The position numbers were made by a program, and so were the translations under genes. From contig NZ_AP023212.1 of assembly GCF_016593255.1 (NCBI RefSeq), forward strand, positions 186,001-250,000: a stretch of DNA of 64,000 nucleotides, in the 5' to 3' direction. This DNA is from Hydrogenimonas urashimensis. GTDB lineage: Bacteria > Campylobacterota > Campylobacteria > Campylobacterales > Hydrogenimonadaceae. Below the pieces are notes generated by a model, which saw only the letters and a list, made by a program, of their open reading frames with translations, did not search any database and was not told the DNA's origin. Below are positions 1 to 8,696 of this stretch, one piece after another (positions within the stretch are counted from its first letter, which is position 1; each line of letters starts with the position of its first letter).

Positions 1-201
1 CGGCAAATGAAAGTATGAGCATATACAAAACAAGCAACCATTTCATATTGTAATCCTTGAATATCAGACCATATCACTATACCGTCACTTTGTTAATCAA
101 TTGTTGCTTGATGTACAATATTTGTTATGTTGCGATTTTGTTCCGGTAAAAGAGGGATATGAGGATAACAATATTACAAGACAATCAGCGAAAAACTCTG
201 A
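1..201. other. AT-rich remnant region, no intact gene
   Basis: AT-rich stretch without an intact gene. A plus-strand frame stays open from about 10 to a stop at 218-220 but has no ATG, so it may be the tail of a decayed gene. I do not recognise its translation. From 202 onward another frame reads into the transposase remnant described next. It is probably leftover mobile-element DNA. Confidence 0.4.
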
Positions 202-254
202 AATACCAATAAGTCGATAAAAGCTCTTCTCGAAGATCCGGTATACCAGGGTTT

Positions 255-277
255 AGGGGTCAGACGATAATAATAAC
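255..277. repeat. Left terminal inverted repeat
   Basis: Begins AGGGGTCA directly after the left CCAGGGTTT copy. It pairs with 464-486 with four mismatches. Confidence 0.6.
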
Positions 278-463
278 AAAGCCCGAAACACTCATGAATC
301 CGATCTTATCAGTTACTGTGAAATTATGTAACGAATCGAAACGTACTGCCCAGCGAAGAATATGGTTTGTTTATTACCGTGTATATTTAAGAAAGTTTAA
401 TGGTATACTCGTATCGGAAAGAGATACGATAAGAAGATAGAAGAACGATAGTGAGCAAAAGGA

Positions 464-486
464 GTTATTGTTATCACTTGACCCCT
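464..486. repeat. Right terminal inverted repeat
   Basis: The reverse complement starts AGGGGTCA and matches the left repeat at 19 of 23 positions. Six more bases separate it from the right CCAGGGATT copy. Confidence 0.6.
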
Positions 487-1027
487 TTCTTCCCAGGGAT
501 TCGAGAACATCAAGTCGATTCCCGGTATCGGTGATGTGACCGCCATTACATTGTTGCACCTGTTCATGCACTATGAGGATACCGACCAGGCGCAAATCGT
601 CTCTTTGGCCGGCTTGGACCCTATCGAAAAAAATTCTGGAACATCGGTGCGTGGACGAACGAAAATTTCCAAAGCCGGAAGCAGAATATATCGCAGTGCT
701 TTATTTATGAGTGCGATGGTGGCTATTCGTTACAACGATAGAATGAAAATATTTTATAATCGTCTCAAATCATGCGGCAAACATACGACTGCCGCTCAGG
801 TAGCTGTGATGAGAAAGTTGCTGATCATCGCCCATTCACATTATAAAAATAATGAAACATACAAGACACAGACTGATAAATGGGCATCTGGGCAAGGATG
901 TGAAGCAGCCTGATTTAAGGAAGACTGCTTTATGGTCGGAAAGTCGTTGTAAAATGTAAAGGTTCTTCAAGATTTTTAGAAGGTTTTAAGGTGGCGACTG
1001 ATCCTTATGCTCTTAAAGGAACAAAGT

Positions 1028-3763
1028 GTGAGAAAAACAAATGTATCATTAAAAAATTCCGATAAATATATTTGTGATAATATAAAAAGAATTAAACCAG
1101 ATGATATTGATTTCTACTCAAGCAATATTTTTAAAGGTTTAAGAGATTTTACAGAAAATGTGGTTGTAAAATTATCAGGGGAAGAGTATTATAGTCATGA
1201 TATTTTTAATAATGTTAAAGGTAAAGTTTTTTCCAATGGTAAATATAAATTTTTAAAAGATTTTCATCAATTACTTCAAAAATCAATGTCTCATTATACA
1301 GAAGTCGGCGAGAATGCAACAAGGTTGATATTTAAATATTACGAATATCTACTAAAGATTAAAACACTTATGAAAAACGAATTTGATTTAGACTTATTAA
1401 GTGGATTGGAAATAATTGAAGATTTTATAAATGAAGATAAAGATTTAAAAGAATACTATGAAAAAATAGCCAATGTAATTAGTACACCTACTATTTTTAG
1501 AAAATCCTTGGATTATAGTGATGTTTATTATGTTGATCGAGTGAAACCATTTTTTATTAATCAAAAGATTTTTTATGAAGTAACTTTTAGAATAGCAAAT
1601 GATTTTACAAGCAAATTTGATAGAATGATTGCTTTTACAAATATAGAATTAATATCAAATTATGCTTTAAAATTTGCAATAGTTGAAAATACCATAGAGC
1701 TGTATGACAAAATAATCCCTATTAAAATTATAACAGATTATGAAGTATCTATTAGGCCTTGTGAATTTAAAAATCTATCACAAATAATCTTTGGTAGATA
1801 CAACAATTTCTCAAGAAATAATGAATATAAAAACTTAATGCGGTATATGAAAAATAATAATTTAAATTTATTAGATATTATTTATTTAAGTGAAGAAAAA
1901 TATATACAATTTAAAATAGATTTAGCAAATAATGCAAAAACATCAAATATAAGAGATTTGTTGGATAAGTATAGAGAAATTGTACTACCTAAGCTTCCGG
2001 GTTCTAATATATTAAGATATTTATTGTATGTAATGAACAATAATATTATTAAAAAACAATTTTGGAGCAAACCTAACAATAAATTATCAGATTTGTATTT
2101 GAAAAATAGTGTAATTCCTTTTGATAAAATTCCTTATAGTTTTTTTCCTCCTAAACATACTCCAAGAATTGTTGAATTGTTTAAATGTATAGATTCTGAG
2201 AATAGAGAAGATGAACTACTCGCAAGGTTAATTAGAAATAATTCAGAAATAAGAGGAATGTTATATACAAACAAAAAAGATATAAAAACTTTTAAGAATA
2301 TTGACGAACTAATAAAAAAATATAATGTTAAATTGTACCATGCACATAAACCTGATGCAGAATTAAAAGAAGATAGAAGGCAAATATATCTACACGGCTA
2401 TGAAAAAAATGTTATAGAAATAATAGAAAAGATAAATAATTTATCTAAAAAAGGATTAAAAGGATATTCGGAAGCAGTTAAATCTTGGTTAGAAGAAAAG
2501 GGAGGCTTTGTTGATGATCCTATAAAAAAAGAGGCATTAATAGATATGTTTGAAAATTCAACAGTTTCATTGGTTTATGGATCGGCAGGAACAGGCAAAA
2601 CAAAATTGATAGAATATATAACACTTTTTTTTAAAGATAGAACAAAAGATTATAGCATTTTGTTTTTAGCAAATACTCATACTGCTGTTAATAATTTAAG
2701 AAGAAGAGTAGGCAATGTTTCAAATTCCACTTTTGGAACAGTGAAAAAATATAGTCAAGAAGAATTCACTATAGATATTCTCATAATTGATGAGTGTAGT
2801 ACAATTAGTAATATTGATATGCTCAATATTTTAAAGAAAATCAATTTTAAATTATTAGTACTTGTGGGAGATATTTATCAAATAGATTCTATTAGGTTTG
2901 GAAATTGGTTTTATTTATTAAATAAATTTTTTCCACATTTGGTAGTTGAGCTTCAAGAGACTCGTAGAACAAAAAATACGGAGTTGTTAGATTTTTGGAA
3001 TGCTGTTAGAAATTTAGAAAATACTATTGAAGAAAGAATCAGTAGAAATAATTTTGCAACAAGTTTAGATAATACAATTTTTGAAAGTAGTGATACTGAT
3101 GAAATTATTTTATGTTTAAACTATAATGGTCTATATGGGATAAATAATATCAATATGTTGCTACAACAAAGCAATCCAAAACCTGAAGAGAAATGGGGCA
3201 TATATGCCTTTAAAATTGGTGATCCTATTTTGTTTAATGAAATAGGTAGAAGAAGTTTTGGTGGTGTTTTGTATAATAATTTAAAAGGAATTATTAAGGA
3301 TATTAGTTTTGAATACAATCAGGAAACAGGCGAGAAAATAAAAATTTTTTTTACAGTAGAAATTGAGGATGTTTTAACTGAATTTGATGTAGCTGGAACA
3401 GATGTGGAGCTAATTGAGCCGAAGGAAAATAGTTCAATTATCAAATTTTATGTTAATAAATTTGCTTCTGCAGATGAAGATAGCAGTGAATTAAAAGATG
3501 ATATTATTCCTTTTCAAATTGCTTATGCTCTTTCAATTCATAAATCTCAAGGATTAGAATATAACTCTGTAAAAATAGTCATTACAGATGAAGTGGAAGA
3601 ACAAATTTCACATAATATATTTTATACAGCTATTACAAGATCAAAAGAAAAATTAAAAATATATTGGTCACCACAAACACAGAAAAAAATATTAGAAACA
3701 ATAACACATAAATTTAATGATAAAGATTTCAATATATTGAAAAGCAAAATAAATACTTATTGA
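1028..3763 (+). CDS. Orphan superfamily 1 helicase (RecD/Pif1-like), unknown N-terminal region
   Basis: Large protein of about 911 residues with SF1 helicase motifs in its C-terminal half. Walker A 'GSAGTGKT' is encoded near 2581-2604 and Walker B 'IIDECST' near 2785-2805. 'VGDIYQID' follows, then 'ETRRT', and a UvrD_C_2-type end with 'IHKSQGLEYNSV' and 'YTAITRSKEKL'. The first ~500 residues match no domain I recognise and show no obvious nuclease motif. A GTG at 1028 has AAAGGA (1015-1020) at good spacing, while the in-frame ATG at 1007 lacks a close ribosome site, so I prefer GTG. Base composition is strikingly AT-rich compared with purH downstream, and an IS110 remnant lies upstream, so it looks acquired. 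A role in phage defence or element maintenance is possible but unproven. Confidence 0.8.
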   Translation: MRKTNVSLKNSDKYICDNIKRIKPDDIDFYSSNIFKGLRDFTENVVVKLSGEEYYSHDIFNNVKGKVFSNGKYKFLKDFHQLLQKSMSHYTEVGENATRLIFKYYEYLLKIKTLMKNEFDLDLLSGLEIIEDFINEDKDLKEYYEKIANVISTPTIFRKSLDYSDVYYVDRVKPFFINQKIFYEVTFRIANDFTSKFDRMIAFTNIELISNYALKFAIVENTIELYDKIIPIKIITDYEVSIRPCEFKNLSQIIFGRYNNFSRNNEYKNLMRYMKNNNLNLLDIIYLSEEKYIQFKIDLANNAKTSNIRDLLDKYREIVLPKLPGSNILRYLLYVMNNNIIKKQFWSKPNNKLSDLYLKNSVIPFDKIPYSFFPPKHTPRIVELFKCIDSENREDELLARLIRNNSEIRGMLYTNKKDIKTFKNIDELIKKYNVKLYHAHKPDAELKEDRRQIYLHGYEKNVIEIIEKINNLSKKGLKGYSEAVKSWLEEKGGFVDDPIKKEALIDMFENSTVSLVYGSAGTGKTKLIEYITLFFKDRTKDYSILFLANTHTAVNNLRRRVGNVSNSTFGTVKKYSQEEFTIDILIIDECSTISNIDMLNILKKINFKLLVLVGDIYQIDSIRFGNWFYLLNKFFPHLVVELQETRRTKNTELLDFWNAVRNLENTIEERISRNNFATSLDNTIFESSDTDEIILCLNYNGLYGINNINMLLQQSNPKPEEKWGIYAFKIGDPILFNEIGRRSFGGVLYNNLKGIIKDISFEYNQETGEKIKIFFTVEIEDVLTEFDVAGTDVELIEPKENSSIIKFYVNKFASADEDSSELKDDIIPFQIAYALSIHKSQGLEYNSVKIVITDEVEEQISHNIFYTAITRSKEKLKIYWSPQTQKKILETITHKFNDKDFNILKSKINTY

Positions 3764-3814
3764 CAGTTTGATATGTTCTATTGTTATATAAACTGTTTTG
3801 ATACAACGGCCAAG

Positions 3815-3836
3815 ACGATCAAGTGATTTTGATCGT
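3815..3836. terminator. Hairpin after the helicase gene
   Basis: Perfect 8-base stem ACGATCAA/TTGATCGT with a 6-base loop, between the helicase stop and purH. No run of T follows, so a rho-independent terminator is only a possibility. Confidence 0.35.
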
Positions 3837-3916
3837 TAAACTAAATGTCTCAACATAATCTCCCCCTAACCACCCAAGAGCTATAATTCCAGAAATCTTT
3901 CGACAGGACAGTGAAT

Positions 3917-5449
3917 ATGCGAGCATTGATCAGTGTGAGTGACAAGACGGGTGTGGTGGAGTTCGCCAGGGGATTGGCGGATATGGGTTGGGAGATCGTC
4001 TCGACGGGCGGTACTTACAAAATTCTCAAGGAAAACGGCATCGACGCCATCGAGATCGACGAAGTGACGAAGTTTCCGGAGTGTTTCGAGGGTAGGGTGA
4101 AGACGCTGAACCCCTACATTCACGGTGGTATTTTGCATCGGCGTGACAAGCAAAGCCACATAGAGCAGGCCAAAGAGTTGGGTGTGGAGGCGATCGACCT
4201 GGTATGCGTGAACCTTTATCCGTTCAAAGCGACGATCGAGCGGACCGACGATTTCGAGGAGATCATCGAAAACATCGACATCGGCGGGCCGGCGATGGTG
4301 CGGAGTGCGGCGAAGAATTTCGACAGTGTCATCATTGTCACCGACCCTGCCGACTATACGTCGGTACTCGAAGCGCTAAAAAGCGGCGACAATACGCTGC
4401 AGATGCGCCGGAACCTGATGATCAAAGCCTTCGAGCATACGGCGGCCTACGACAGCATGATCGCCAACTACATGAACCGACGCTTCAACGAGGGATTCGG
4501 GGCGAAGCAGTTTATCGTCGGAAGCAAAGTGTTCGATACCCGCTACGGCGAAAACCCACACCAAAAAGGGGCCCTCTACGAGTTCGACGACTTCTACACG
4601 AAAAACTTCACGACGCTCAAGGGTGAAGCGAGTTTCAACAACCTCACCGACATCAGCGGGGCGGTGAAGATCGCCGCGGCGTTCGGGGATGAAAAGGCCG
4701 TCTGCATCGTCAAGCACGGCAACCCCTGCGGTTTCGCCATCCGCGACGACCTGGTCGACGCCTACACCGAAGCGCTCAAGTGCGACCCGGTGTCGGCTTT
4801 CGGCGGTGTCGTGGCGGTCAACGGGGTGGTGGACAAGGCGCTGGCCGAGAAGATGAACGAAATCTTCCTCGAAGTGGTGATCGCCGGGCGCATCACGCCC
4901 GAAGCGCAGGAGGTGTTCGCCTCCAAAAAGCGCATCAAACTCTTCGAATTCGGTGCCGACCGGCTGCTGGTGAGCGACGACGCCTACGACTTCAAGCATA
5001 TCTCCGGCGGTTTCGTCTATCAGGATGCCGACAAGGTCAGGGACGAAGAGGTCGCCAATGCCGAGCGCAAGAGTGCGCGCGAAGCGACCGAACAGGAGAA
5101 GAAGGACCTGCAGATCGCCTGGAAAGTGGCGGCCCTGACCAAATCCAACTGTGTCGTCTACGTCAAAAACAGCGCGATGGTCGCCGTGGGCATGGGGATG
5201 ACCAGCCGCGTCGACGCGGCGCGATGTGCGCTCAAAAAGGCCGAAGAGATGGGACTCGACGTTACCGGTGCGGCGATGGCCAGCGAAGCCTTTTTCCCCT
5301 TCCGCGACTCCATCGACGCGGCGGCCGCGGCGGGCGTGAAGGCGATCATCGAACCGGGCGGGTCGATTCGCGACGACGAAGTGATCGCGGCGGCCGACGA
5401 ACACGGCATCGCCCTCTACTTCACCGGCGTGCGCCACTTCCTGCACTGA
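3917..5449 (+). CDS. purH: Bifunctional AICAR formyltransferase / IMP cyclohydrolase
   Basis: Catalyses the last two steps of de novo purine synthesis: formylation of AICAR with 10-formyl-tetrahydrofolate, then ring closure to IMP. The N-terminal MGS-like cyclohydrolase domain begins '[12 protein letters not shown]' and carries 'STGGTYK' and '[15 protein letters not shown]'. The transformylase domain includes 'GENPHQKG' and the 'KHGNPCG' motif, and the C-terminus has '[12 protein letters not shown]'. Length (510 residues) is normal. I chose the ATG at 3917, eight bases after AGGA (3905-3908); a GTG at 3911 is in frame but too close to that site. Composition is GC-rich, in sharp contrast with the gene upstream, so the islet boundary lies just before this gene. 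Confidence 0.97.
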   Translation: MRALISVSDKTGVVEFARGLADMGWEIVSTGGTYKILKENGIDAIEIDEVTKFPECFEGRVKTLNPYIHGGILHRRDKQSHIEQAKELGVEAIDLVCVNLYPFKATIERTDDFEEIIENIDIGGPAMVRSAAKNFDSVIIVTDPADYTSVLEALKSGDNTLQMRRNLMIKAFEHTAAYDSMIANYMNRRFNEGFGAKQFIVGSKVFDTRYGENPHQKGALYEFDDFYTKNFTTLKGEASFNNLTDISGAVKIAAAFGDEKAVCIVKHGNPCGFAIRDDLVDAYTEALKCDPVSAFGGVVAVNGVVDKALAEKMNEIFLEVVIAGRITPEAQEVFASKKRIKLFEFGADRLLVSDDAYDFKHISGGFVYQDADKVRDEEVANAERKSAREATEQEKKDLQIAWKVAALTKSNCVVYVKNSAMVAVGMGMTSRVDAARCALKKAEEMGLDVTGAAMASEAFFPFRDSIDAAAAAGVKAIIEPGGSIRDDEVIAAADEHGIALYFTGVRHFLH

Positions 5450-5457
5450 TAATGATG

Positions 5458-5480
5458 GCGGCTTCACGGCGTGAAGCCGC
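5458..5480. terminator. Strong hairpin between purH and the MliC-like gene
   Basis: Perfect 10-base stem GCGGCTTCAC/GTGAAGCCGC with a 3-base loop, nine bases after the purH stop. A run of A rather than T follows, and the ribosome site and TTG start of the next gene come within 16 bases. It could terminate purH transcription, stabilise its 3' end or modulate the next gene. Confidence 0.5.
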
Positions 5481-5495
5481 GAAAAAAGGCCTCTT

Positions 5496-6107
5496 TTGCG
5501 ACGTTTTTCGACTCTTTTTCTTTTTCCTCTGCTTCTTTCGGCGGCTTCTAACACCTATCTCTACCGATGCGGTGATGGTTTGCGTTTCACGGCACGCTTC
5601 GACAACGGCAGGGTCTGGCTTTTTTTGCCCCGTAAAAGCGTGGCGCTTCCGTTTATCGATGCAAGAGTGGGCGGGAAGAAGGTTTACCGTGACGGTTCGA
5701 CGGTTTTTATTTTCGAGGGCGAGAGAGCCGTCCTGGAAGAGAACGGCCGTCTGCACGGAAACTGCCGAAACGACAGGCGCGGGGCCATCTGGGAAAAGGC
5801 GAAGCTCGATGGCGTCGACTTCAGGGCGGTGGGCAACGAGCCGCCGTGGATTTTGGAGATAAGAGGTGACCGGCTCGACTTTTTTTACGGCTACGACAAA
5901 AAGCGCTGCCGTTTCAAAGCCAAGCCGCAGGTCGATCGCCATAAACGCCAAACCCGATATGTCGCGGTATCGAAAGGGTCGTCGCTGGAAGTGATTTTGC
6001 GTCCGGGCCCCTGTCACGATTCGATGTCCGATGAAACCTACGAAACCCGGGTGGAGATACGATGGAGTGGCCGCCGTCTCACAGGCTGCGGCACGGCATT
6101 GCACTGA
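5496..6107 (+). CDS. Secreted MliC-like / COG3650-like two-domain protein
   Basis: A 203-residue exported protein. Residues 1-17 form a signal peptide ('STLFLFPLLLSAAS'). Residues about 20-90 resemble the MliC fold (C-type lysozyme inhibitor, periplasmic): 'YRCGDGLRFTARF', a 'YRDGSTVF' strand and a closing 'GNC'. Residues about 100-203 resemble the COG3650/'GNEPPW' domain found with META-type proteins: 'AVGNEPPWILEI', 'CHDSMSD' and the ending 'GRRLTGCGTAL'. The start is TTG after AAAAGG at good spacing. The likely role is in the periplasm, perhaps protecting peptidoglycan or binding a ligand. Domain assignments are from memory of the motifs, and the function is inferred. Confidence 0.7.
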   Translation: MRRFSTLFLFPLLLSAASNTYLYRCGDGLRFTARFDNGRVWLFLPRKSVALPFIDARVGGKKVYRDGSTVFIFEGERAVLEENGRLHGNCRNDRRGAIWEKAKLDGVDFRAVGNEPPWILEIRGDRLDFFYGYDKKRCRFKAKPQVDRHKRQTRYVAVSKGSSLEVILRPGPCHDSMSDETYETRVEIRWSGRRLTGCGTALH

Positions 6108-6128
6108 TCAAATTTAAAAGGAAAGTAG

Positions 6129-6911
6129 ATGTTGAGAAATTATATCTGTCTGGGCGTCGCCGGCAATTTCGCCCACCATCTGGAGCAGGCGGGTGAAGCG
6201 GGCGATTTTGTGGATGTGGAGGTGGACGAGGCCCACGCTCCTAAGGGGATTTTCCCGTTTTATCTGCCGGGTAACGACGGTTTTCTGGGAGTCTACCCCA
6301 TCAGCAAAGATACGCTGGTTCTGCCCAGGGAGGAGGCCAATGCCCAGGTGGAGCCCGAGATCGGTATTCTGTTCGCCGTGGCATATGACGAACGAAAGCG
6401 CGTCAAAGATCTCAAAGCGCTGAAGTTCACCGTCTTCAACGACACGACCATCCGAAAAGACGGCGCTTTGAAGATCAGCGAGAAGAAGAGCTGGCATGAA
6501 AACTCCAAAGGGAAGGGCGACATCTGGATCGACATCGACAGATTCGAGAAGGGCGGGGTGATGGACCGCTTCCGCCTGCGAAGTTTTCTCATCCGCGACG
6601 GGGTGAAGCACGAATACGGTGTCGACGCGCCGTTGACGGGGTACAGCTACTTCCACGGGAAACTGACCCGCTGGCTTGTGGAGAAGATCAACAACCAAAA
6701 AGACGCCGGCCCTCTGGAGGATATCTCCAAACATTTTAAAGCCTGCGGCTACCCCGATCATCTGTTCGTGAGTATCGGCGCGACCGCCTATGCGCCCTTT
6801 GGTGAGCGAAACTATCTGAAAGAGGGGGACGAAGTGATCGTCGAGGCCTACGATGCCGAAAACCCCGATCGGCGGATCGTGTTGCGCCAACAGGTAAAGC
6901 GGCATGCGTGA
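6129..6911 (+). CDS. DUF5718 family protein
   Basis: A 260-residue soluble protein starting 'MLRNYICLGVAGNFAHHLEQAGE', matching what I know as the DUF5718 family, common in Campylobacterota. It has features like a fumarylacetoacetase-type fold, such as 'EPEIGILFAV', 'FNDTTIR' and 'SIGATAYAPFGE'. No reaction is established. The ribosome site AAAGGAAAG is at ideal distance from ATG 6129. It lies 21 bases after the MliC-like gene on the same strand, so the two may be co-transcribed. Confidence 0.75.
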   Translation: MLRNYICLGVAGNFAHHLEQAGEAGDFVDVEVDEAHAPKGIFPFYLPGNDGFLGVYPISKDTLVLPREEANAQVEPEIGILFAVAYDERKRVKDLKALKFTVFNDTTIRKDGALKISEKKSWHENSKGKGDIWIDIDRFEKGGVMDRFRLRSFLIRDGVKHEYGVDAPLTGYSYFHGKLTRWLVEKINNQKDAGPLEDISKHFKACGYPDHLFVSIGATAYAPFGERNYLKEGDEVIVEAYDAENPDRRIVLRQQVKRHA

Positions 6912-7061
6912 CCAAAAGGGTTGGAAGACGAAGCGGATGAATCGGGGCTTCGAGCGCGGAGTCGATTAAGCAGGTTGTCGTAATTTTTTGGACATTGCAA
7001 CCGTTGGCAAAAGATGCATCGGTGTCGGCGTAGGCTGACACGCTCTTTGTCTCCAACGATG

Positions 7062-8252
7062 TTATCCCATAAACCACTCCAGCTCATCCAGGCGTTCCCA
7101 CGGATAATCGTCATACCCTACCTGGCCTCTGGCCGCGATGTCGGCATAGAGAAAAGAGGATCGCGACGGTTTGTCCAGGCCGAATTTTTCGGTGATCCAT
7201 CGGGGTGTGAGGGGAAATTTTTCGGTGATTCTGACCGAAAGCTCCTCGTCCCTGAAGGGTTTTAACGCCGTGCCCATCGTGTCGACAGTGACACTGACGG
7301 GCTGGGCCCGGCCGATGACGTAGGCGATTTCCACCACCGCCTTTTTCGCCAGTTTGGCCGCGACGATATGTTTGGCGAGCCAACGGGCCGCGTAGAGGCC
7401 CGAACGGTCGACTTTGGTGTAGTCTTTCGAGCTTTGGGCGCCGCCGCCGATGGGCGCGTAGGCGCCGTAGGTATCGACGACGGTTTTCCTGCCTGTCATG
7501 CCGCTGTCGGCCAGGGGGCTGTGGGTGACATAGCGGCCCGTTTCGTTGATAAAAAATTCGCACGCTCGTTCGTCGAAGAGCGGATCGTTTCCGAGTGTTT
7601 CGACGATGACTCTTTTTACAACACTGCGCGCTTCTTCGATATCCACATGTGCAGCATGGGGAACGGCCGCGACAATCTTTCGGATAGCTTGGGGCAAATT
7701 GGCGTCGAAGTTGCTCTTGGTGCCGTAATCGAGGCTCACCTGTGTTTTGATATCGATACCGAAACGGTCGGGATGTTCGAGGGAGTGGACATAGAGCGCG
7801 TCGCGCAGTTTTCGGGCATATTCCAGTGCGCCCGGCATGAAGGTCGGGGTTTCGTCGGTCGCGAAGCCGATCATCATCCCCTGGTCACCCGCGCCGATCT
7901 CTCCGCTTTTTTTGTCGACGCCGATGCTGATGTCGGGCGACTGCCGCGAAACGAGTACCCGGATGTCCGTGGCATCGGGGTAGAGTGTCTGGCTTTCGTC
8001 GAAACCGATTTCCGGGTAGCCGATGGCAGAGAGGGCGTCGATGGCACAAAGACGGTAGAAGCCCTCGCCGATATCGGCAGAGGTGCGCACTTCGCCGCCG
8101 ATGATGATATGTTTGCCGCTGATGAACACTTCCGTGGCGACACGGGCGTTCGAATCGAGTTCGAGGAGCCGGTCGACAATCGTGTCGGCGATGATGTCGG
8201 CACATTTGTCGGGATGTCCGGCCGACACCGATTCGGATGTAAAAAGGTACAT
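7062..8252 (-). CDS. metK: S-adenosylmethionine synthetase
   Basis: Makes S-adenosylmethionine from methionine and ATP in the cytosol. The 396-residue protein has the family hallmarks: 'FTSESVSAGHPDKCAD' at the start, 'GAGDQGMMIGFATDET' in the first third, 'TGRKTVVDTYGAYAPIGGGA' in the central loop and 'DRSGLYAARWLAK'. Length is normal. It is divergent from the DksA-like gene. The 150-base gap on its 3' side (6912-7061) contains no gene I can support, only a weak GTGTC/GACAC stem near 7020-7040. No SAM-type riboswitch was seen in the short leader. Confidence 0.97.
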   Translation of the reverse strand: MYLFTSESVSAGHPDKCADIIADTIVDRLLELDSNARVATEVFISGKHIIIGGEVRTSADIGEGFYRLCAIDALSAIGYPEIGFDESQTLYPDATDIRVLVSRQSPDISIGVDKKSGEIGAGDQGMMIGFATDETPTFMPGALEYARKLRDALYVHSLEHPDRFGIDIKTQVSLDYGTKSNFDANLPQAIRKIVAAVPHAAHVDIEEARSVVKRVIVETLGNDPLFDERACEFFINETGRYVTHSPLADSGMTGRKTVVDTYGAYAPIGGGAQSSKDYTKVDRSGLYAARWLAKHIVAAKLAKKAVVEIAYVIGRAQPVSVTVDTMGTALKPFRDEELSVRITEKFPLTPRWITEKFGLDKPSRSSFLYADIAARGQVGYDDYPWERLDELEWFMG

Positions 8253-8307
8253 TCGCAGCTCCGTAAAGATTGTTTTATTGGGAAGGATACTCGAACCTCC
8301 CTGAAAG

Positions 8308-8316
8308 TGGTATAAT
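8308..8316 (+). promoter_or_regulatory. Extended -10 promoter of the DksA-like gene
   Basis: TGGTATAAT is a perfect extended -10 box for the vegetative sigma factor, about 39 bases before the ATG at 8355. Confidence 0.55.
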
Positions 8317-8354
8317 TTATCCAGAGACTAGACCGTAGAAAGAGGAGGTGTCAG

Positions 8355-8681
8355 ATGGCCGAAATGGATCTGGAATATTACAAAAAACGGCTTTTGGAGG
8401 AGAAAGAGAGAATTTTGAAAAGTATGGAGGCGATCAGCGACGAGATGGCCGTTATTTCCGCCGAAGACGAGATCGACGATATCGAAGATATGGCGGAGCT
8501 GAAGATCGACAACGATCGGGACAAAGAGGTACTGCGGATTCTGGTGCAGCAGCTCAAAGATGTCAATGACGCGCTGCGGAAGATCGAAACGGGTCAGTAC
8601 GGTATCGACGAAAAAACCGGCGAACCGATTCCGGAGGAGAGGCTGCGCGCCAATCCTGCGGCCAGGAGCGCCGTTGCCTGA
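8355..8681 (+). CDS. TraR/DksA-like protein lacking zinc-finger cysteines
   Basis: A 108-residue protein with a DksA-like layout: an N-terminal helical part and coiled coil (about 5-75), then the 'GQYGIDEKTGEPIPEERLRANP' region where DksA/TraR proteins carry their C4 zinc finger. The surrounding motif (Y-G-I, G-E-P-I, E-E-R-L, P-A-A-R) is kept, yet the protein has no cysteine at all. DksA proteins bind RNA polymerase through its secondary channel and tune transcription in the stringent response. Cysteine-poor DksA variants are known in some bacteria. The ribosome site GAGGAGGTG lies upstream. It forms a probable operon with the YbhB-like gene 15 bases downstream. Confidence 0.75.
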   Translation: MAEMDLEYYKKRLLEEKERILKSMEAISDEMAVISAEDEIDDIEDMAELKIDNDRDKEVLRILVQQLKDVNDALRKIETGQYGIDEKTGEPIPEERLRANPAARSAVA

Positions 8682-8696
8682 AAAAGGAGGCGAACG

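Larger units (their letters stand above)
255..492. mobile_element. MITE-like inverted-repeat element inside the IS110 remnant
   Basis: A segment of about 240 bp bounded by 23-base imperfect inverted repeats (255-277 and 464-486, 19 of 23 identical, sharing AGGGGTCA, GATAA and AATAAC blocks). It is flanked by a near-perfect direct repeat CCAGGG(T/A)TT at 246-254 and 493-501, as expected of a target-site duplication. It interrupts the IS110 transposase reading frame and encodes no protein of its own. These features fit a non-autonomous miniature element. The exact outer ends depend on whether the target duplication is 6 or 9 bases. Confidence 0.6.
202..913 (+). pseudogene. IS110-family transposase remnant, split by an insertion
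   Basis: The part from 497 to 913 encodes the C-terminal half of an IS110/IS116-type transposase. It shows the helix-hairpin-helix-like 'SIPGIGDVTAITLL', the 'LAGLDPIEKNSGTS' block and the terminal 'MRKLLIIAHSHYK'. The N-terminal DEDD catalytic domain is missing. Just left of the insertion, 202-251 reads 'KALLEDPVYQG', which joins cleanly to 'FENIKSIPGIG' (500 onward) if 247 bases are removed. The frame is shifted across the insertion and a stop lies at 479-481, so the gene is dead. Upstream of 202 the frame is closed by a TGA at 199-201. The family call is firm. The rejoined reading is my inference from the sequence. Confidence 0.75.

Noticed and set aside
10-220. Open plus-strand frame at the window start
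   Set aside because: It has no start codon and no recognisable product, and lies in decayed mobile-element DNA. I describe it as a remnant and do not call a gene.
4376-5554. Long minus-strand open frame (392 codons) opposite purH
   Set aside because: It mirrors purH, which is certain. Its translation is His-, Arg- and Asp-rich in the manner of antisense frames in GC-rich genes, with no recognisable motif.
8253-8354. Possible SAM riboswitch upstream of metK
   Set aside because: The gap to the divergent gene is about 100 bases and shows no SAM-box-like helices. It holds only promoter elements.
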